A DNA stretch of 64,000 nt from Bos javanicus (taxonomy: Eukaryota; Chordata; Mammalia; Artiodactyla; Bovidae), in contig NC_083883.1 in NCBI RefSeq assembly GCF_032452875.1, positions 50,466,698 through 50,530,697 on the forward strand, written 5' to 3'. The notes below the pieces were generated by a model. It made no database searches. It was not told where the DNA came from and was given only the letters and a program-made list of their open reading frames with translations. Positions 42,590-53,462 of the stretch are shown here, piece after piece; the stretch's first letter is position 1; every line of letters begins with the position of its first letter. Made by a program: the position numbers and the translations under genes.

Positions 42590-42790
42590 GTCCTCACGTC
42601 CAAACAATCATTTCGGGAATTATCGTAATTATCAATCAATCACCCTATTGGAGAACGCCAGGCTGGGCTATCGGATGACTTTTATGACCTGTAGCATTTT
42701 GTGCGGAATAACAGGGAGAGATTTATGGACTCATCACAGTCCCACTCCAACAGCAGGCTTTATTAGCTCAATTTATTTTTGACGTTCCCT
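42590..42790. promoter_or_regulatory. Candidate element with PBX-HOX-like sites
   Basis: AATTATC occurs at 42618-42624 and 42627-42633. It is followed by three overlapping ATCA units at 42631-42642, read on the minus strand as TGATTGATTGAT, a PBX/HOX-type composite word. Downstream are TTTTATGACCTGTAGC and GGCTTTATTAGCTCAATTTA. Repeat-free. Confidence 0.45.
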
Positions 42791-42889
42791 CCAAGCCTCG
42801 AGCTCCCCATCCCTGGCCCAGCTCGCTGGCTGAGGTGACTCCAAACTGCAGTGCCTCTGGAGATGCACCTGTCCTGGTTCAGACCTCAC

Positions 42890-43530
42890 CCCCAAGGATG
42901 CGAATTCCTGATTCATTTATTTATTTTGGAGAGGCAGGGGGGCAGTGTGGGTAGAGAAGCGGGGGAGAAGAAAACACAAAAAGAAAAAGGTCATTTCCCT
43001 CTGCATTTTCTGCTTGTTGTACTGTATTAACACGTCCTTCCTTTTCAAGACGGTCAAAGAAAACAAGATAAAGCGAGACAATGGGGCGGCCACTGGGGGC
43101 CTGGTGTTTCCCCCTTTCATATCACCAAAGAGATTGAATCAAAATTCTTTCAGCTGATACCATCTCCCCGGGTGGACTACACTCTTGTTAACGGATAAAT
43201 TCAAGCCCTCCAGAAAGTCAAAGAATAAATTTAAGCCTTTTGCCAAATGTCTATCCTATTGGATTTTGATAAGACGGCCATTGAGTCTTAATAATGTCTT
43301 CCATCCATTTTCAGCGGGCCCTTAACACAGCTCTTTATTTGTCCCCAAAGCCTCTTCGCCCGGCCTTTTTATTCCAGGCTCTGGCAGGCTCTCCAGGGAG
43401 CCAGGCGCCCCCAGTGATGGATGGACAGCTCCTAGATTATCTCCCGCAGATGTTTGCTCTCCAGGAGCCCCGGGCTTTCCCTCTAAGTAAACAGAGACTA
43501 AATAGAGTCGGCTGCAGCCAGCGGTCCCAG
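42890..43530. promoter_or_regulatory. Large candidate conserved noncoding block
   Basis: About 640 bp of AT-rich, repeat-free DNA. Words include GAATTCCTGATTCATTTATT, TGTACTGTATTAACACGTCC, AGATTGAATCAAAATTCTTT, TTGTTAACGGATAAATTC, AAAGTCAAAGAATAAATTTA, TTGGATTTTGATAAGACGGC and AGTCTTAATAATGTCTTCC. TCF/LEF-like TCAAAG and homeodomain cores recur. The 112-residue plus-strand frame at 43294-43632 has no domain. Confidence 0.5.
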
Positions 43531-43956
43531 AGGTCCCGGCCTGAGGCTAGAAAAGGCGATGCTGCTGGACCTGCAGCCAAAGTGACTTTTGGAGGGAAGT
43601 GCGTGAGCATCCGGAACGCACACCTGGGATGAGTGTGGGGCAGCCGAGCACCCGATGGAGCAGGAGCACTTGGGCGTGCTGCACACAGGAGGAGGGGATG
43701 CAGGGAACCAGTGGGCGGTGGAAGGAGGATGCAAGAATGTGAAGATAGGAGGCAGGGTGGAGGTGGGGGAGGAATGCAGAGGGATTGGTGGCACCACAGG
43801 GGGCCACAAGAGGGACTGGGGGACAGAGGAACACAAGAGACCAGGACAGGTTGGGGATGGAGGCAACCTGAGGGAGGGGCGCAGGAGGGTTCTCAGGGTG
43901 GGGCCAAGCCTGGTGCCAGCTCCCAGGCTGTAGCCGCTATCTCTCCAATGTGAGCC
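43531..43956. other. Purine-rich unique DNA
   Basis: Plus strand is G/A-rich from 43680 to 43900 (GGGGAGGAATGCAGAGGG). No repeat family. Frames are artefacts of skewed composition. Confidence 0.42.
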
Positions 43957-44060
43957 CAGCTCTGCACCAGAGATCCTGGGTTCAAATCCCGCCCCCCCGG
44001 CGGATATAGGCACCACCAGCCTCCCTGGGCCTGGATTTTGTCCTCTGTAAACTCTGACAG
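43957..44060 (+). mobile_element. MIR SINE remnant with B-box-like word
   Basis: ATCCTGGGTTCAAATCCCGC retains the tRNA-type B box GGTTCAAATCC. CCCTGGGCCTGGATTTTGTC and CTCTGTAAACTCTGACAGG follow MIR order. A seven-C insertion interrupts it. Confidence 0.62.
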
Positions 44061-44202
44061 GTAGAGTCCACAGCCTCTTCAGCATCCTGGTTCTTTAATA
44101 CCAAGAATTGATAACCACCACTTCCTACAAAACATCACCCTTTCTGCATCTCTTGTGTCAAGCCACTGATTGAATTAATAGCCTTAGTTACATTTCACTG
44201 AG
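44061..44202. other. Short unique spacer
   Basis: Nothing recognised. Confidence 0.35.
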
Positions 44203-44378
44203 GGTTTCCCTGGTGGCTCAGACAGACAGTCAAGAATCTGCCTGCAACGCGGGAAACCTGGGTTTGATCCCTGAGTCAGGAAGATCCCCTGGTGAAGGGA
44301 ATGGCTACCCACTCCAGTGTTCTTGCCTGGAGAATCCCATGGACAGAGAAGCCTGGCAGGCTACAGTCCATGGGGTTC
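44203..44378 (+). mobile_element. Bov-tA SINE, 3'-shortened
   Basis: GGGTTTCCCTGGTGGCTCAG, AGAATCTGCCTGCAACGCGG, GGGTTTGATCCC and GTGTTCTTGCCTGGAGAATC are intact. The element stops after CAGTCCATGGGGTT without the usual CGCAAAGAGTCGGACAC tail. Confidence 0.93.
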
Positions 44379-45877
44379 CATGATGCTGATAAAGAGCAGA
44401 AAGTGTGATTCAGTGAATCCTGAAGTTGGAATAAGTGATGCTCAAAGGTGTCAGCTGACCAACCCGAGGCTGCATAGCCTCAGCGCTTCCCTGGAGGACC
44501 TTAACGCCCCCAGATGTGTGTGTCTTTGGAGGAGGAGAGGCCCTGTTCAGCCAGACACCAAAATCCTAAACTATAAGACTGATAAATGGGGTCTATCTCC
44601 TATCACCAAGGAATACCTAAATTAATCCTTAGCGCACTGAGGCGTGTACGGTCCTTTCATGTAACAAGCACGTGTGCGTCTCCAAAGCTGTAAGGGACAC
44701 AGCTGTGACCTTCCATTTGGGAAGAAGGTCAAGAGAAGGCCACACTGACTGTCCTCCGGCCCCCGCTGCAGTACCCCAGCTGCCTTTGCACCTGAGTCTC
44801 TCTCAGCACCTCTTCCCCTCCCTCCCTCTCTGGGAAGTAACCAAATGGCTCCAGATGCCAAGTTAAGGTTTCGATCATCGACCAACGTGACCGAGGGCAC
44901 CCACCCCATCACACTTGATGCCCCAAATGCCTCGCACTAAGTTTAGTGTGAGGATGGGAGAGTCCGGGGATTCAGAGGAGCACTTCTCTGTGAGGGCAGG
45001 GGTATCCGGAGAGGTGGACAAAGCCTTAGGACGGAGCCTCAGGGGCTGGGGATGGGAGAGCGGCTCTCAGAGCAACCACGGCCCGGCCCCTTCGGCTCTG
45101 CTGCCCGGCACTGGCCCCTCCCAGCTGCTGTAGCTGCCATGGGCGTCTGGTCTGGTTCCGTGGGCACCCTTCCGACGGGCCTTACAAAGGTCTGCATATG
45201 AAGGGAGGCTGTGCCAAGCTGGGCAGTTGTGAGTGGGTCCCTGGCTGGAGGGTGCTTGTGCCCACTCCATGTGGAGCTCTCGGAAGGACGTCTGGGCCAC
45301 AGTATCCAAGGCCTGCCCTCCACTGTTTGTAAAAAGGAGAGGCCACATTGGAGACAGCACCACCTCAGGGGATAGAGGATGCATCCCTTCCTCCTCATGA
45401 CCTTAACCTTAGACCCCACCTTTTGACCTTCTGCCTTGAAGCTTGCCCCCAGGCCGGACAACTGCCTGACCCATCTCTCACCTCCCGCCCTGTGTGAGCT
45501 CCTTCTTAGCGGGGAAGATGAAGGTTCCATGTTCCTTTTAGTAGTTGAGAGAGGAGCTGACTATGGTTCCTCTGCGTGGGGGGTGGAAGCACCTCAATTC
45601 TCTGAAACGCTGTGAAAGGCACAAGGAAGCTGCTCAAATTGCTCTGGCCACCTCCTCCTTTAAGAAAACAGAGTTCACTCCCAGGGTCGGGGTGGGGGGT
45701 GGAGGAGGGAGAGGGACACGGCCGGGATTCACTTTGGGGCCTGCGGATGCATTTCCAGGAAGAGAGGCTTCAGGGCCCGGGGCAGTGAACAGGGAGAGGA
45801 CACTCTGTCCCAGCTCTGCTCAGACATTTGCCCCCTGGGCCAGACACAGACGCGCTTATGGAGACAAATGAGGCCGA
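44379..45877. other. Unique noncoding DNA
   Basis: No exon, RNA gene or repeat recognised. A G-rich patch lies at 45684-45720 (GGTCGGGGTGGGGGGTGGAG). Confidence 0.42.
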
Positions 45878-45926
45878 AGGTCACCCCTGCAAGAGGTCAC
45901 CCCTGCCAGAGGTCACTGCAGGGTCA
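45878..45926 (+). promoter_or_regulatory. AGGTCA tandem array ending in a DR5 element
   Basis: AGGTCA occurs at 45878, 45894 and 45910 in a 16-bp tandem repeat (AGGTCACCCCTGCAAG type). The third copy is followed after CTGCA by GGGTCA at 45921-45926. That pair is an exact RGKTCA-N5-RGKTCA direct repeat, the classic RAR/RXR response-element architecture. A fifth half-site, TGACCC, lies at 45978-45983. Motif structure is seen directly; receptor binding is inferred. Confidence 0.5.
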
Positions 45927-46443
45927 GACCACATCCCCCATCACATGGTTTTTCTCTGAAATCAATGTCTCTGGGGTTGACCCTGGTGAAAAGGGAAGGC
46001 CTCAGCTCTTAGGGCTCAGTCCCCCAGGATGGCGGGTCCCCCAGTTGCCCCGACCCTAACCAGCCAGCCAGACACAGGAAGAAAGTCACAGAGATCGGCG
46101 GAACCAGCAAATTGCTTTCTTGTCACTTCCAGACCCAAAGAGGACTTTTCATGATGACAGGAATGTATGCTCAGGCAGTGTTTTTCGATCCTCCTGGGAG
46201 AGGGGACAGCACCTCATGAGCATAGCTTGGCAATTCTGAAACTAAGAAAACAGCCCCTGACAGCAGCTGGATAGCCTTGTGCTGACCCATCGCCCCAGAT
46301 GCCCACGCTGTGCTTCCTGACGTGGTCTGGGTACCCTGAGAAGATGGGCTCTCTCAGCTTGGTCTGTACAATGCTTTGAAGTCAAGATGCCAGGAGAGAA
46401 AAGGCTATTTTAATGCTACTGGAAAACCCAAAGACTGCATCAG
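45927..46443. other. Unique noncoding DNA
   Basis: Nothing recognised beyond the receptor half-site noted at 45978. Confidence 0.4.
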
Positions 46444-46595
46444 CTACCACGTGTATTTATATCTGTGTGTTTGTGTGTCTGTGTATTGTATGCATGTCTG
46501 TGTCTGTACAAGTGTGTGTCTATGTGTTTGTGTGTGTGTGCATGTGTCTTTCTGTGTGGATGTGTGTGTGTACATGTATATACTTATGCATGGAT
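46444..46595. repeat. Degenerate (TG)n tract
   Basis: TG-rich with TATG, TCTG and CATG variants (GTGTGTGTGTGCATGTGTC). A second short (TG)n with a G7 run lies at 46735-46757. Confidence 0.9.
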
Positions 46596-46829
46596 GGCCC
46601 AAATTCTCTAGATGTTGAACTCCAGCTGACAAATGGCTTCTGGGTTTTGGGGTGATTTCTACACCCCTCCCCTCTGCTGTCTGCCTAGCATGCACATACA
46701 GGAATGTGCCTGCCTGTGGGTGCGTACTTCCCTCTGTGTGTGTGTGTGTGGGGGGGTGTTTTCCTGGGCCTGGCCCACTCTCTGGGCCTTTCAGATCTCG
46801 TGTTTGTCAACCGGCTGTTACCCATCACC
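46596..46829. other. Unique DNA with short (TG)8 and G7 run
   Basis: Nothing else recognised. Confidence 0.4.
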
Positions 46830-47090
46830 GGGGGATAAAGCCCACATTGACACTTTTTCTGTCGCCTGACTTTGCTTACTCAACACGGTGCCTGAGCCAT
46901 CTTCGGAGACTGAGTACAACGAAAGGCTTTGTTGAATCTGCAGCCAATTGTGCTTTTCTTCTCTATATTCTTTTCATGTGAGTATCCAGTGAAGATATTT
47001 AAATAAACACAATCTATATTTATTTCATTTCTACGCGACTGACTGGCCCAAAGCATTCCCACGTGTACGGGGCTCGCCTTGGTTCTGGGA
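46830..47090. promoter_or_regulatory. Possible noncoding element
   Basis: CGAAAGGCTTTGTTGAATCT, GAAGATATTTAAATAAACAC and AATCTATATTTATTTCATTT give an AT-rich, repeat-free block containing an AATAAA word at 46999. Either a weak enhancer candidate or a cryptic 3' end. Confidence 0.28.
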
Positions 47091-47190
47091 ACCAGGTTGG
47101 TTCTGTGAAGCGAGCTGCTACCTGCTGCACCATGAAAACCAGCATCCGTCTTGATCCCTGGGGAATCATGTGCTCGCCTGACCGCAGACG

Positions 47191-47343
47191 GCCTCGCACT
47201 CGGGAGCTCGGCCTCAACCAGAGCGCAGGCTTGACGGGACGCAGGCTCGACGGGAGGGGAGAAGATGGCCTCGCACTCGGGAGCTCGGGCTCAACCAGAG
47301 CGCAGGCTCGACGGGGTGCAGGCTCGATGGGAGGGGAGATGGC
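47191..47343. repeat. CpG-rich 77-bp tandem duplication
   Basis: The unit beginning GCCTCGCACTCGGGAGCTCG starts at 47191 and again at 47268. The two copies differ at only a few bases. Within each, GCAGGCTCGACGGG-like sub-units repeat. Many CpGs remain intact, which suggests a recent duplication or protection from methylation-driven decay. Confidence 0.93.
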
Positions 47344-47950
47344 GCGGAACCAGCTTGCCTACCTTTTGGATGCAGCCCTCCTGCGATGACACCTCCGCAT
47401 CCGTCAGCATTTGCTGCAAAACAATTTGGAAAAGGGTTGTTAGTTTCCAACCGAGCCCAGTCCTCGAACTACAGTGGGCTATACACATGCAGGCAGAGCA
47501 AGCGAGCTCTGAAATAATAGGGGTAGGGAGGGTGGCTTCTCCATAATAAGAGAACAGGGGTCCGCCCAGATCACAGGGAGGAGCCACATTGTGGAGCTCA
47601 GCCACGCTGTGGAGCTCACTGGGTACAGACTGCACGTGTGGTTAGGGGCACTGTGGTGCTTGAAATGGGTAAGGGGCTCCTTCCTTGTTTCTTGGGGTGA
47701 GCCCCTACCCCAGGAGTGGGCAGTGGCAGCAGCAGGAAGTCTTCCCTCCTCCCACCACCATCCCGCCCATGGACATGGGCTTGGGGCGTCGAGGAAAGTG
47801 CCAGCCACCCTGGGTCGTTCTTCCACCCAACGGCTTCGACTTGGAGCTTTCCTTGGCTCAGCTCTGAAGAGCTGTAGCATTTTGCCTGGCTGGCATCTCC
47901 GCCTCAAAACCACCCAGTTCCACTCCAGAGGGTGATGTTTCAGTGACAAG
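47344..47950. other. Unique noncoding DNA
   Basis: Nothing recognised. Confidence 0.4.
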
Positions 47951-48400
47951 TCCCAGAGCCCTTTCTAAGCTATGCAAACTGACAAATTAGCAGCATCAAT
48001 GGGATTTTCCCTTTTGGATCACAAGTACTCTGCACAAACACGTATATAAATTTGTGATGTCGTTTCCATGAGAATAGAAACCAAGATGGAAACCAATATT
48101 TGGAGAATAAGAAGAGAAATGGGGTCAAACCCAGGGGTTTTGTTCCCCCTCCCCTTATAATGACACCATTGCTTCCTGAATGACAAGCTCGGAGCAGAGT
48201 GCCCGCCAGTGCCCATGCAGGTCAGGTCAGAGGACCAAGACGCTTCGTTCCAAATGCTGGCAGATCTGCCCAGACTCAGCTGTAATAACAATAAGTCATA
48301 TTTTTAAATGTTGAGAATTCTAACCAATTGGGGATTTTATGTTTCTTTTAATAGATTCTGAAATTGTGGTTTGGAATGCAACTAGGAGTGAAAACAGAGA
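47951..48400. other. AT-richer unique DNA
   Basis: ACTGACAAATTAGCAGCATC, ATATAAATTTGTGATGTCG, CTGTAATAACAATAAGTC and TTTCTTTTAATAGATTC occur without a repeat match. It could hold a weak constrained element. Confidence 0.33.
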
Positions 48401-49740
48401 ATGAGGCAGAAGAGGCAGACACGAACACACCGGGAAAGTCTCTCCAGAAGGGCCAGCGAGAGGTCAGGTACCTAGGTGCTCAGGCCCTACTGGACCCGGG
48501 TGGACAGGCCCCGGGGGAGACGAGCTAGCTTCAGCCCTGGGGGCTAAGCTCTGCCAGCAGACGGGCCAGTGAGGCAGTCCTCTTGTCTGTCTGCTTTTCA
48601 CTCCCAAATTCAGAGCCAAGAAGGGTGGCTGGAGCCCGGGCAGCCCTAGGGCAGGAGGAGAGAGGCAGACCACCTGGGTCCCAGGAGAGCCTGTGTTGTC
48701 CAGGAAGAGGCCGTGCTCCCCAGGGAAGGAGATGGACCAGTCTCCTCCTCCAGGTTTCTCAGGCCTGCACCCCACCTGGAGACCCTTGTCAGCATCAGGC
48801 AGAACTGAAGGTCCCAGCATGGGCCCCGAGTCCTGCGGTTCATCCACTTGCCCCTTATGACAGGGTGGCTTGAATCAAATGAAGAAACACTGTGTGTTAA
48901 TTTTTCTAAGCCTCACAGTCTCCAGAGCCCAGGACAAAACTGCATAAGGGGCCACCCATCTGAGTGACTCCCCTTCCCAGGTCCTGTCCCCTTGTGAAGG
49001 ACAAAGCAGGTCCCCACCCAAAGCCCGCCATGGAGGAGCCCGAGCCTGAAGACCCGGTGATGCCACTCCTCGTTGCCTTGCTGCTGTGACCCCTCCCAGG
49101 AAAGGGGCCTTGGGGACCTCCTGCAGAGACACCCACCAAGCATGCTGACCACCAGGCCACTGTCCTGGGGACACTGAGGAGCTGGACTTCTCAGCCGGGC
49201 ACTGCCACAGTCGCTATTGATTTGGGGGGCAGCTGGAAACTGGAGGCTGCTTTTGGGAGACAAGAGTGTTCAGAGTGGTTCCTGCCCATGGCTTGAAGGC
49301 CTGTGCTGGTGGCAAAACTCCAGGCTGGGGGGACAGAAGTGGGTGTTCCAATGGTACCATCCCTGAAGGTCAAGATGCCAGCAACATGTGGAGCAAGAGG
49401 GACCGGACAGAGGAGGCTCTCAGTGCAGGGCCAGGCCGGTGGGACCAGGCAGATGAGGGTTTCTCTACTGCTCCTTGGAGCCTGGCCCTGGGCTCCCCTT
49501 GGACAGGCCCAGCTTGGGGTGCTTCAGTGGCAGAATGGAGCCCCATCCAACCGTGCGATGCAGAGAGAGCTGGGGGCGTTAACCCCAAGCTGGCCGACAC
49601 TCCCATACAGAGGAAGTCTTCCTCCTGCCAGGAGATCTGAGTGGGTCCCAGGACCATCCTGTCCCAGCAACTTCTCTCTGCCTCCCGCTCCCCCTGATGT
49701 GACGGCCACCTTGGCAGGTGTGACCACCATCACCCCTGCT
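48401..49740. other. GC-rich unique DNA, nothing recognised
   Basis: Overlapping frames up to 148 residues on both strands, none with a domain. Confidence 0.45.
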
Positions 49741-50120
49741 CTTCACTGACTTGCTGACCTCGCGTGAAAGTCTGCCCCACGCACCCCTTCTGGAGCCTCT
49801 GTCCCAGCCTTCTCGCTGCCAAGTCCGCCGCTTTGCTGAAAACCCTCTTTATTTTGCTTGCCGAGCCCTCGGCACAGGCACTGCTGGCCAGCCGGCTGTT
49901 GGCAGTGGTGGTCTCTGCTCTCAAGCCCGTCTCTGCACCAGCAGAAGTATTAGGTGTGTTTTGATTAAGCAGTTTAGCCAAAAAGTGAGGTTTGACCTGG
50001 AGCATTTGCTCCTCTCAAGGGTCTCGGTGCCAGGACTGAGCTAAGTGGGGTTGCTCAAAGCATCTTTTTTTGACTCTTAAAATAAATAGCCTCTGTTCTC
50101 CGAAAAGTCAGCCCAGAGGA
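49741..50120. promoter_or_regulatory. Possible noncoding element
   Basis: AAACCCTCTTTATTTTGCTT, GTGTGTTTTGATTAAGCAG, TAGCCAAAAAGTGAGG and GACTCTTAAAATAAATAGCC are spaced through a block of intermediate GC content. Confidence 0.3.
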
Positions 50121-51529
50121 GACACACATACACAGACATCCATATGCTCACAGCTCTGGAGTTCTGGCGTGTCCCCTGAGGGGGCTAGGCTTTCTGCTCG
50201 GTGTCACAAACGAATCCCAGAAGGTTTCTCTCCCTTCGAAATAGTCTGTTATTACAGGATCTGAAAACGTACAAACAGGAGGAAACCCAGATGGAGCTCT
50301 GAACACGTGGCTTCGAAAACCAGAGAGCAGCAGATGAAGCGCCCCCGCCTCTAGTCCGGCCTGTGGTCCAAGAGGTCATCAAGTGTTCTCACGTATTGAC
50401 CTCTTCCTCTTGGCTTTGAAGCCCAGGCCTCTCTACCCTGTTCCTCTCTGTCCAATGCTAAAGCCACATTTCTGCCTACCCAAAGAGGAGTATTTGTGTC
50501 TAGAAGTGGCTAAAAGTTGATTACAAGGCCCCTGCCCTTGAAGGGGCCTCTGTGGGCTGGGCTAGGGCCATCTGTGCAGGTCATTGCCCAAGGCTGGGAG
50601 GCGGGGCGGGGGCCCCAGGGGTTGATGGAAGGAGCCCCCTCCCATGCTGGCCTGGCCCTGAGCCTCACTCTGCCACCCTCTAGGAGACTCGGGGACACAT
50701 TCCGGGCAGACAGGTCAAGACCGAAGCTGGTGACCACCAGCCCCAACCCGTGGTGAGCTGCTTTGGGTTTTAGACCAACTAAACAGTGCCCTCAAATGGA
50801 CCCAATGAACTGCTGATCAGAATCTATCAAACCGCCCGGTTTTCAGCTCATCTTAATCCCTGTAAAGAACACCCACAGCCTCATGTGTGCATCCTCCCTT
50901 CCTGGGAAGACGAGCTTTTTCAAGAACAATTCTCAGGCTGAGTTTTCTGACCAAGTCCAACTCCAGGTCCTACCATGATGGCCACATTCCCTGGTGTAAA
51001 TGCCGCAGTGGCCGGCGCTGGGCTGTAGCGGTGACCGGAGGACAGTGCAGGCAGTCCTTCTGGGAGCCTTGGGTGGGGGTTCTGGGGGGGCTGCTTCCCG
51101 GGCGCCTCCAAGGCGGCTCCCCCGTCCTGCTCATGGTAGCCCCATCTGGGCGCAAGCTGGGGTTATCCCGGCTTTAGAGATAGGAGACAGAATCTTGGGA
51201 GTTAGAGTGACAGGGCAAAGGTCAAAGAACTGCTGGGGTGCTGGCGGCCACGTCCAAGTCCAGCTTCCTGAATCCAGAGGAACAGGCTGGGAGGCTGCCG
51301 GGTGGTGCGTTGGGTGGAAGGGAGCCACACGCTGACCCTTCCGACCAGAGTCACACCTGAACTCCAGCAGAAGCTCGCAGGAGCCCCCCCGCCACCCCCT
51401 CGGCGGTGTGGCCTGGGTGGTGTCCTGCTGGCTGCACCCCCAGGAACCGTCAGGGCAGTTAGTCACCGGCTAGCCCGCTCTGGCTCCCAGAGTAAAGGCT
51501 CCAACGGTGTTGACACAAACTCTTGAGCT
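50121..51529. other. Unique noncoding DNA with DR1 word
   Basis: No gene. AGGGCA-A-AGGTCA at 51212-51224 is a DR1 receptor motif, possibly embedded in a diverged MIR-like context. Confidence 0.42.
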
Positions 51530-51760
51530 CTCAACTGGGAGCGGGTCATATTTATTTATTTTTTGCATTAAAAAAAAAAGTAAAAAAAAAAAAAAAAACT
51601 CCACTTGCCTGTGTTTGAGCTACAGAAATGATTTTTTTGAAAGGCGCCTTGGACACTGTTTTTCACTTTTATGGCTAAACAGATACTTCTCAGTTCTTTC
51701 AAGTGAGATCCTACCCAATGAATGGAGACTCTCTCTTTACTCCTAAGAAAAATATTTACA
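51530..51760. promoter_or_regulatory. Candidate noncoding element with A-runs
   Basis: GGGTCATATTTATTTATTTT, runs of 10 and 17 A (51570-51579, 51582-51598), then CAGAAATGATTTTTTTGAAA, CACTTTTATGGCTAAACAG and CAAGTGAGATCCTACCC. The A-runs could be the tail of a degraded retroposon, but no body is recognisable upstream. Confidence 0.35.
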
Positions 51761-53126
51761 CAGTCAAGTACAGCACGAAAAAGGACCCAGGCTCCTTCAG
51801 AGGGCCCGGCCCGAAACGCATATAGGTCTCCTCGGCATGCTGTTTACATTCCCAGCCCTGCATCTCCGCCTTCCCCTCCCCTCCCAGGAGGCATTTCCCA
51901 AGCCTCCTGCTCAGGACCCTGAAGTCAGGGTACTGGGAGCCCCACCATCCCCGGGTCAGACAGGAGGAACCAGCCCAGCTTGAGTGATAGTCAAGTCCTA
52001 CCTTGCCTGCTTTCTCTGTTGGCCAACAAAATACCCGGGCTCCGTGCAAGGGCTTCAGCTAGACTCACCCCAATTTCCCCAGAACCCCCACCCCCAGGCT
52101 GGCCAGGAGTGGGGGCCTCTGTCTCGACCTCTGTGGAGTGGCAGGGCCTCATTAGCACGAGTCTAAGGCAGACGGCTCTTCCTGGCCCACACGGCCCTGC
52201 ATGGTCCCAGAGCTCTGGGCACGGCTTGCCGCTATCAGATGTGCCCAGAACACTCTGTCCGCTGGCAACCCCCCCACCCACCCCCTACCCACCCCTCCCC
52301 TGCTGACCATGGGCACAAGCCCCTCTGCACACGCTGCCTGGCCAGCGGCTATCTGGTGCCCACACCTTCCCTTCTCCAGGATGGACGACTGAGTAAGTGA
52401 ACGAATCTCTCCCCCCACACCAGGTTTATGGTCTAATCTGTCCTGGGCCCCTCACAGCCTCCTTTCAGAAGCAGCACTTGACGCCTTTTGTCTGCACTGC
52501 ACCCTGGAAGGCACCTCAGAGACGTTCAAAGAAATCTTGAAACCATGTTGATTCCAGCATCAGCTACTCTGGGGATGAGGCAGTGGCTCAAGCCCACTCT
52601 GTCCTCCAACAACATCAGCATGAACACAGAGGCCCCCCGAAAAAGTGGAATTGGAGGGGAGCAGGGTGGGGGGCAGGGGCAGAAGAGCTGGCCCAGAGAT
52701 GGGAAGCAGCCACCAGGTGCAGAGAGGCCCGTGGGAGTCCTCAAGTCCCAGCTGGGGGTTCAGTTTGCCTCTGAGGGAGAATATGGATGCGGGTGCTGGC
52801 CGGCAGCTGGATGGGGGGCAGGGAGCAGGTAAGGAAGGAGGATCTGCACAAGGGGGAGGGAGGGCCACCTTGTGTAAGGCCTGGACTCTATGTGGTTTCA
52901 GTCCATGGGTCTTCCCTGCTCAGCTTGTGCTGATGTGCTGTGGTGGGCTCTGCGGTGGTGAGGGGGTGGGGTGGTGGTGGGCTGGGAGGGCACTGGACAG
53001 AGCTCAGGCACTGGGCGCCATTCCCCACAACCAGCTGGGGACCTGTAAGAGGCTGCCCAAAGGAACACCAGCAAAACAGCAGGGAACAGAGGACGGGAGG
53101 GCCGGGTGCCATGGGGGACTCACTGC
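51761..53126. other. GC-rich unique DNA
   Basis: No exon or repeat. G-rich words (GGTGAGGGGGTGGGGTGGTG) at about 52958-52985. Confidence 0.42.
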
Positions 53127-53462
53127 TGTGGTTCAGTCACTAAGTTGTGTCTGACAGCAACCCCATGAACTGCAGCACACCAGGCTTCCGTTCTTTCACT
53201 ATCTCCTAGAGTTTGCTCAAACTCACATTCTTTGAATCGGTGATACCATCCAACCGTCTCATCCTCTGTCGCCCCTTCTCCATCTGCCTTCAATCTTTCC
53301 CATGATCAGGGTCTTTTCCAGTGAGTCGGCTCTTCGCATCAAATGACCAAAGTATCGGAGCTTCAGCTTCAGTCCTTCCAGTGAATATTCAGGGTTGATT
53401 TCCTTCAGGATTGACTGGTTGATCACCTTGCTGTCTAAGGCACTCTCAAGAGTCTTCTCCAG
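53127..53462 (-). mobile_element. BovB LINE fragment, 3' end, antisense
   Basis: GGTTCAGTCACTAAGTTGTG, GTCTCATCCTCTGTCGCCCC, GTGAATATTCAGGGTTGATT and CACTCTCAAGAGTCTTCTCC are the BovB 3' region in reverse. It is truncated at 53462. Confidence 0.94.

Noticed and set aside
46376..46655. Cysteine/valine-rich 80-residue frames
   Set aside because: Artefact of the degenerate TG repeat.
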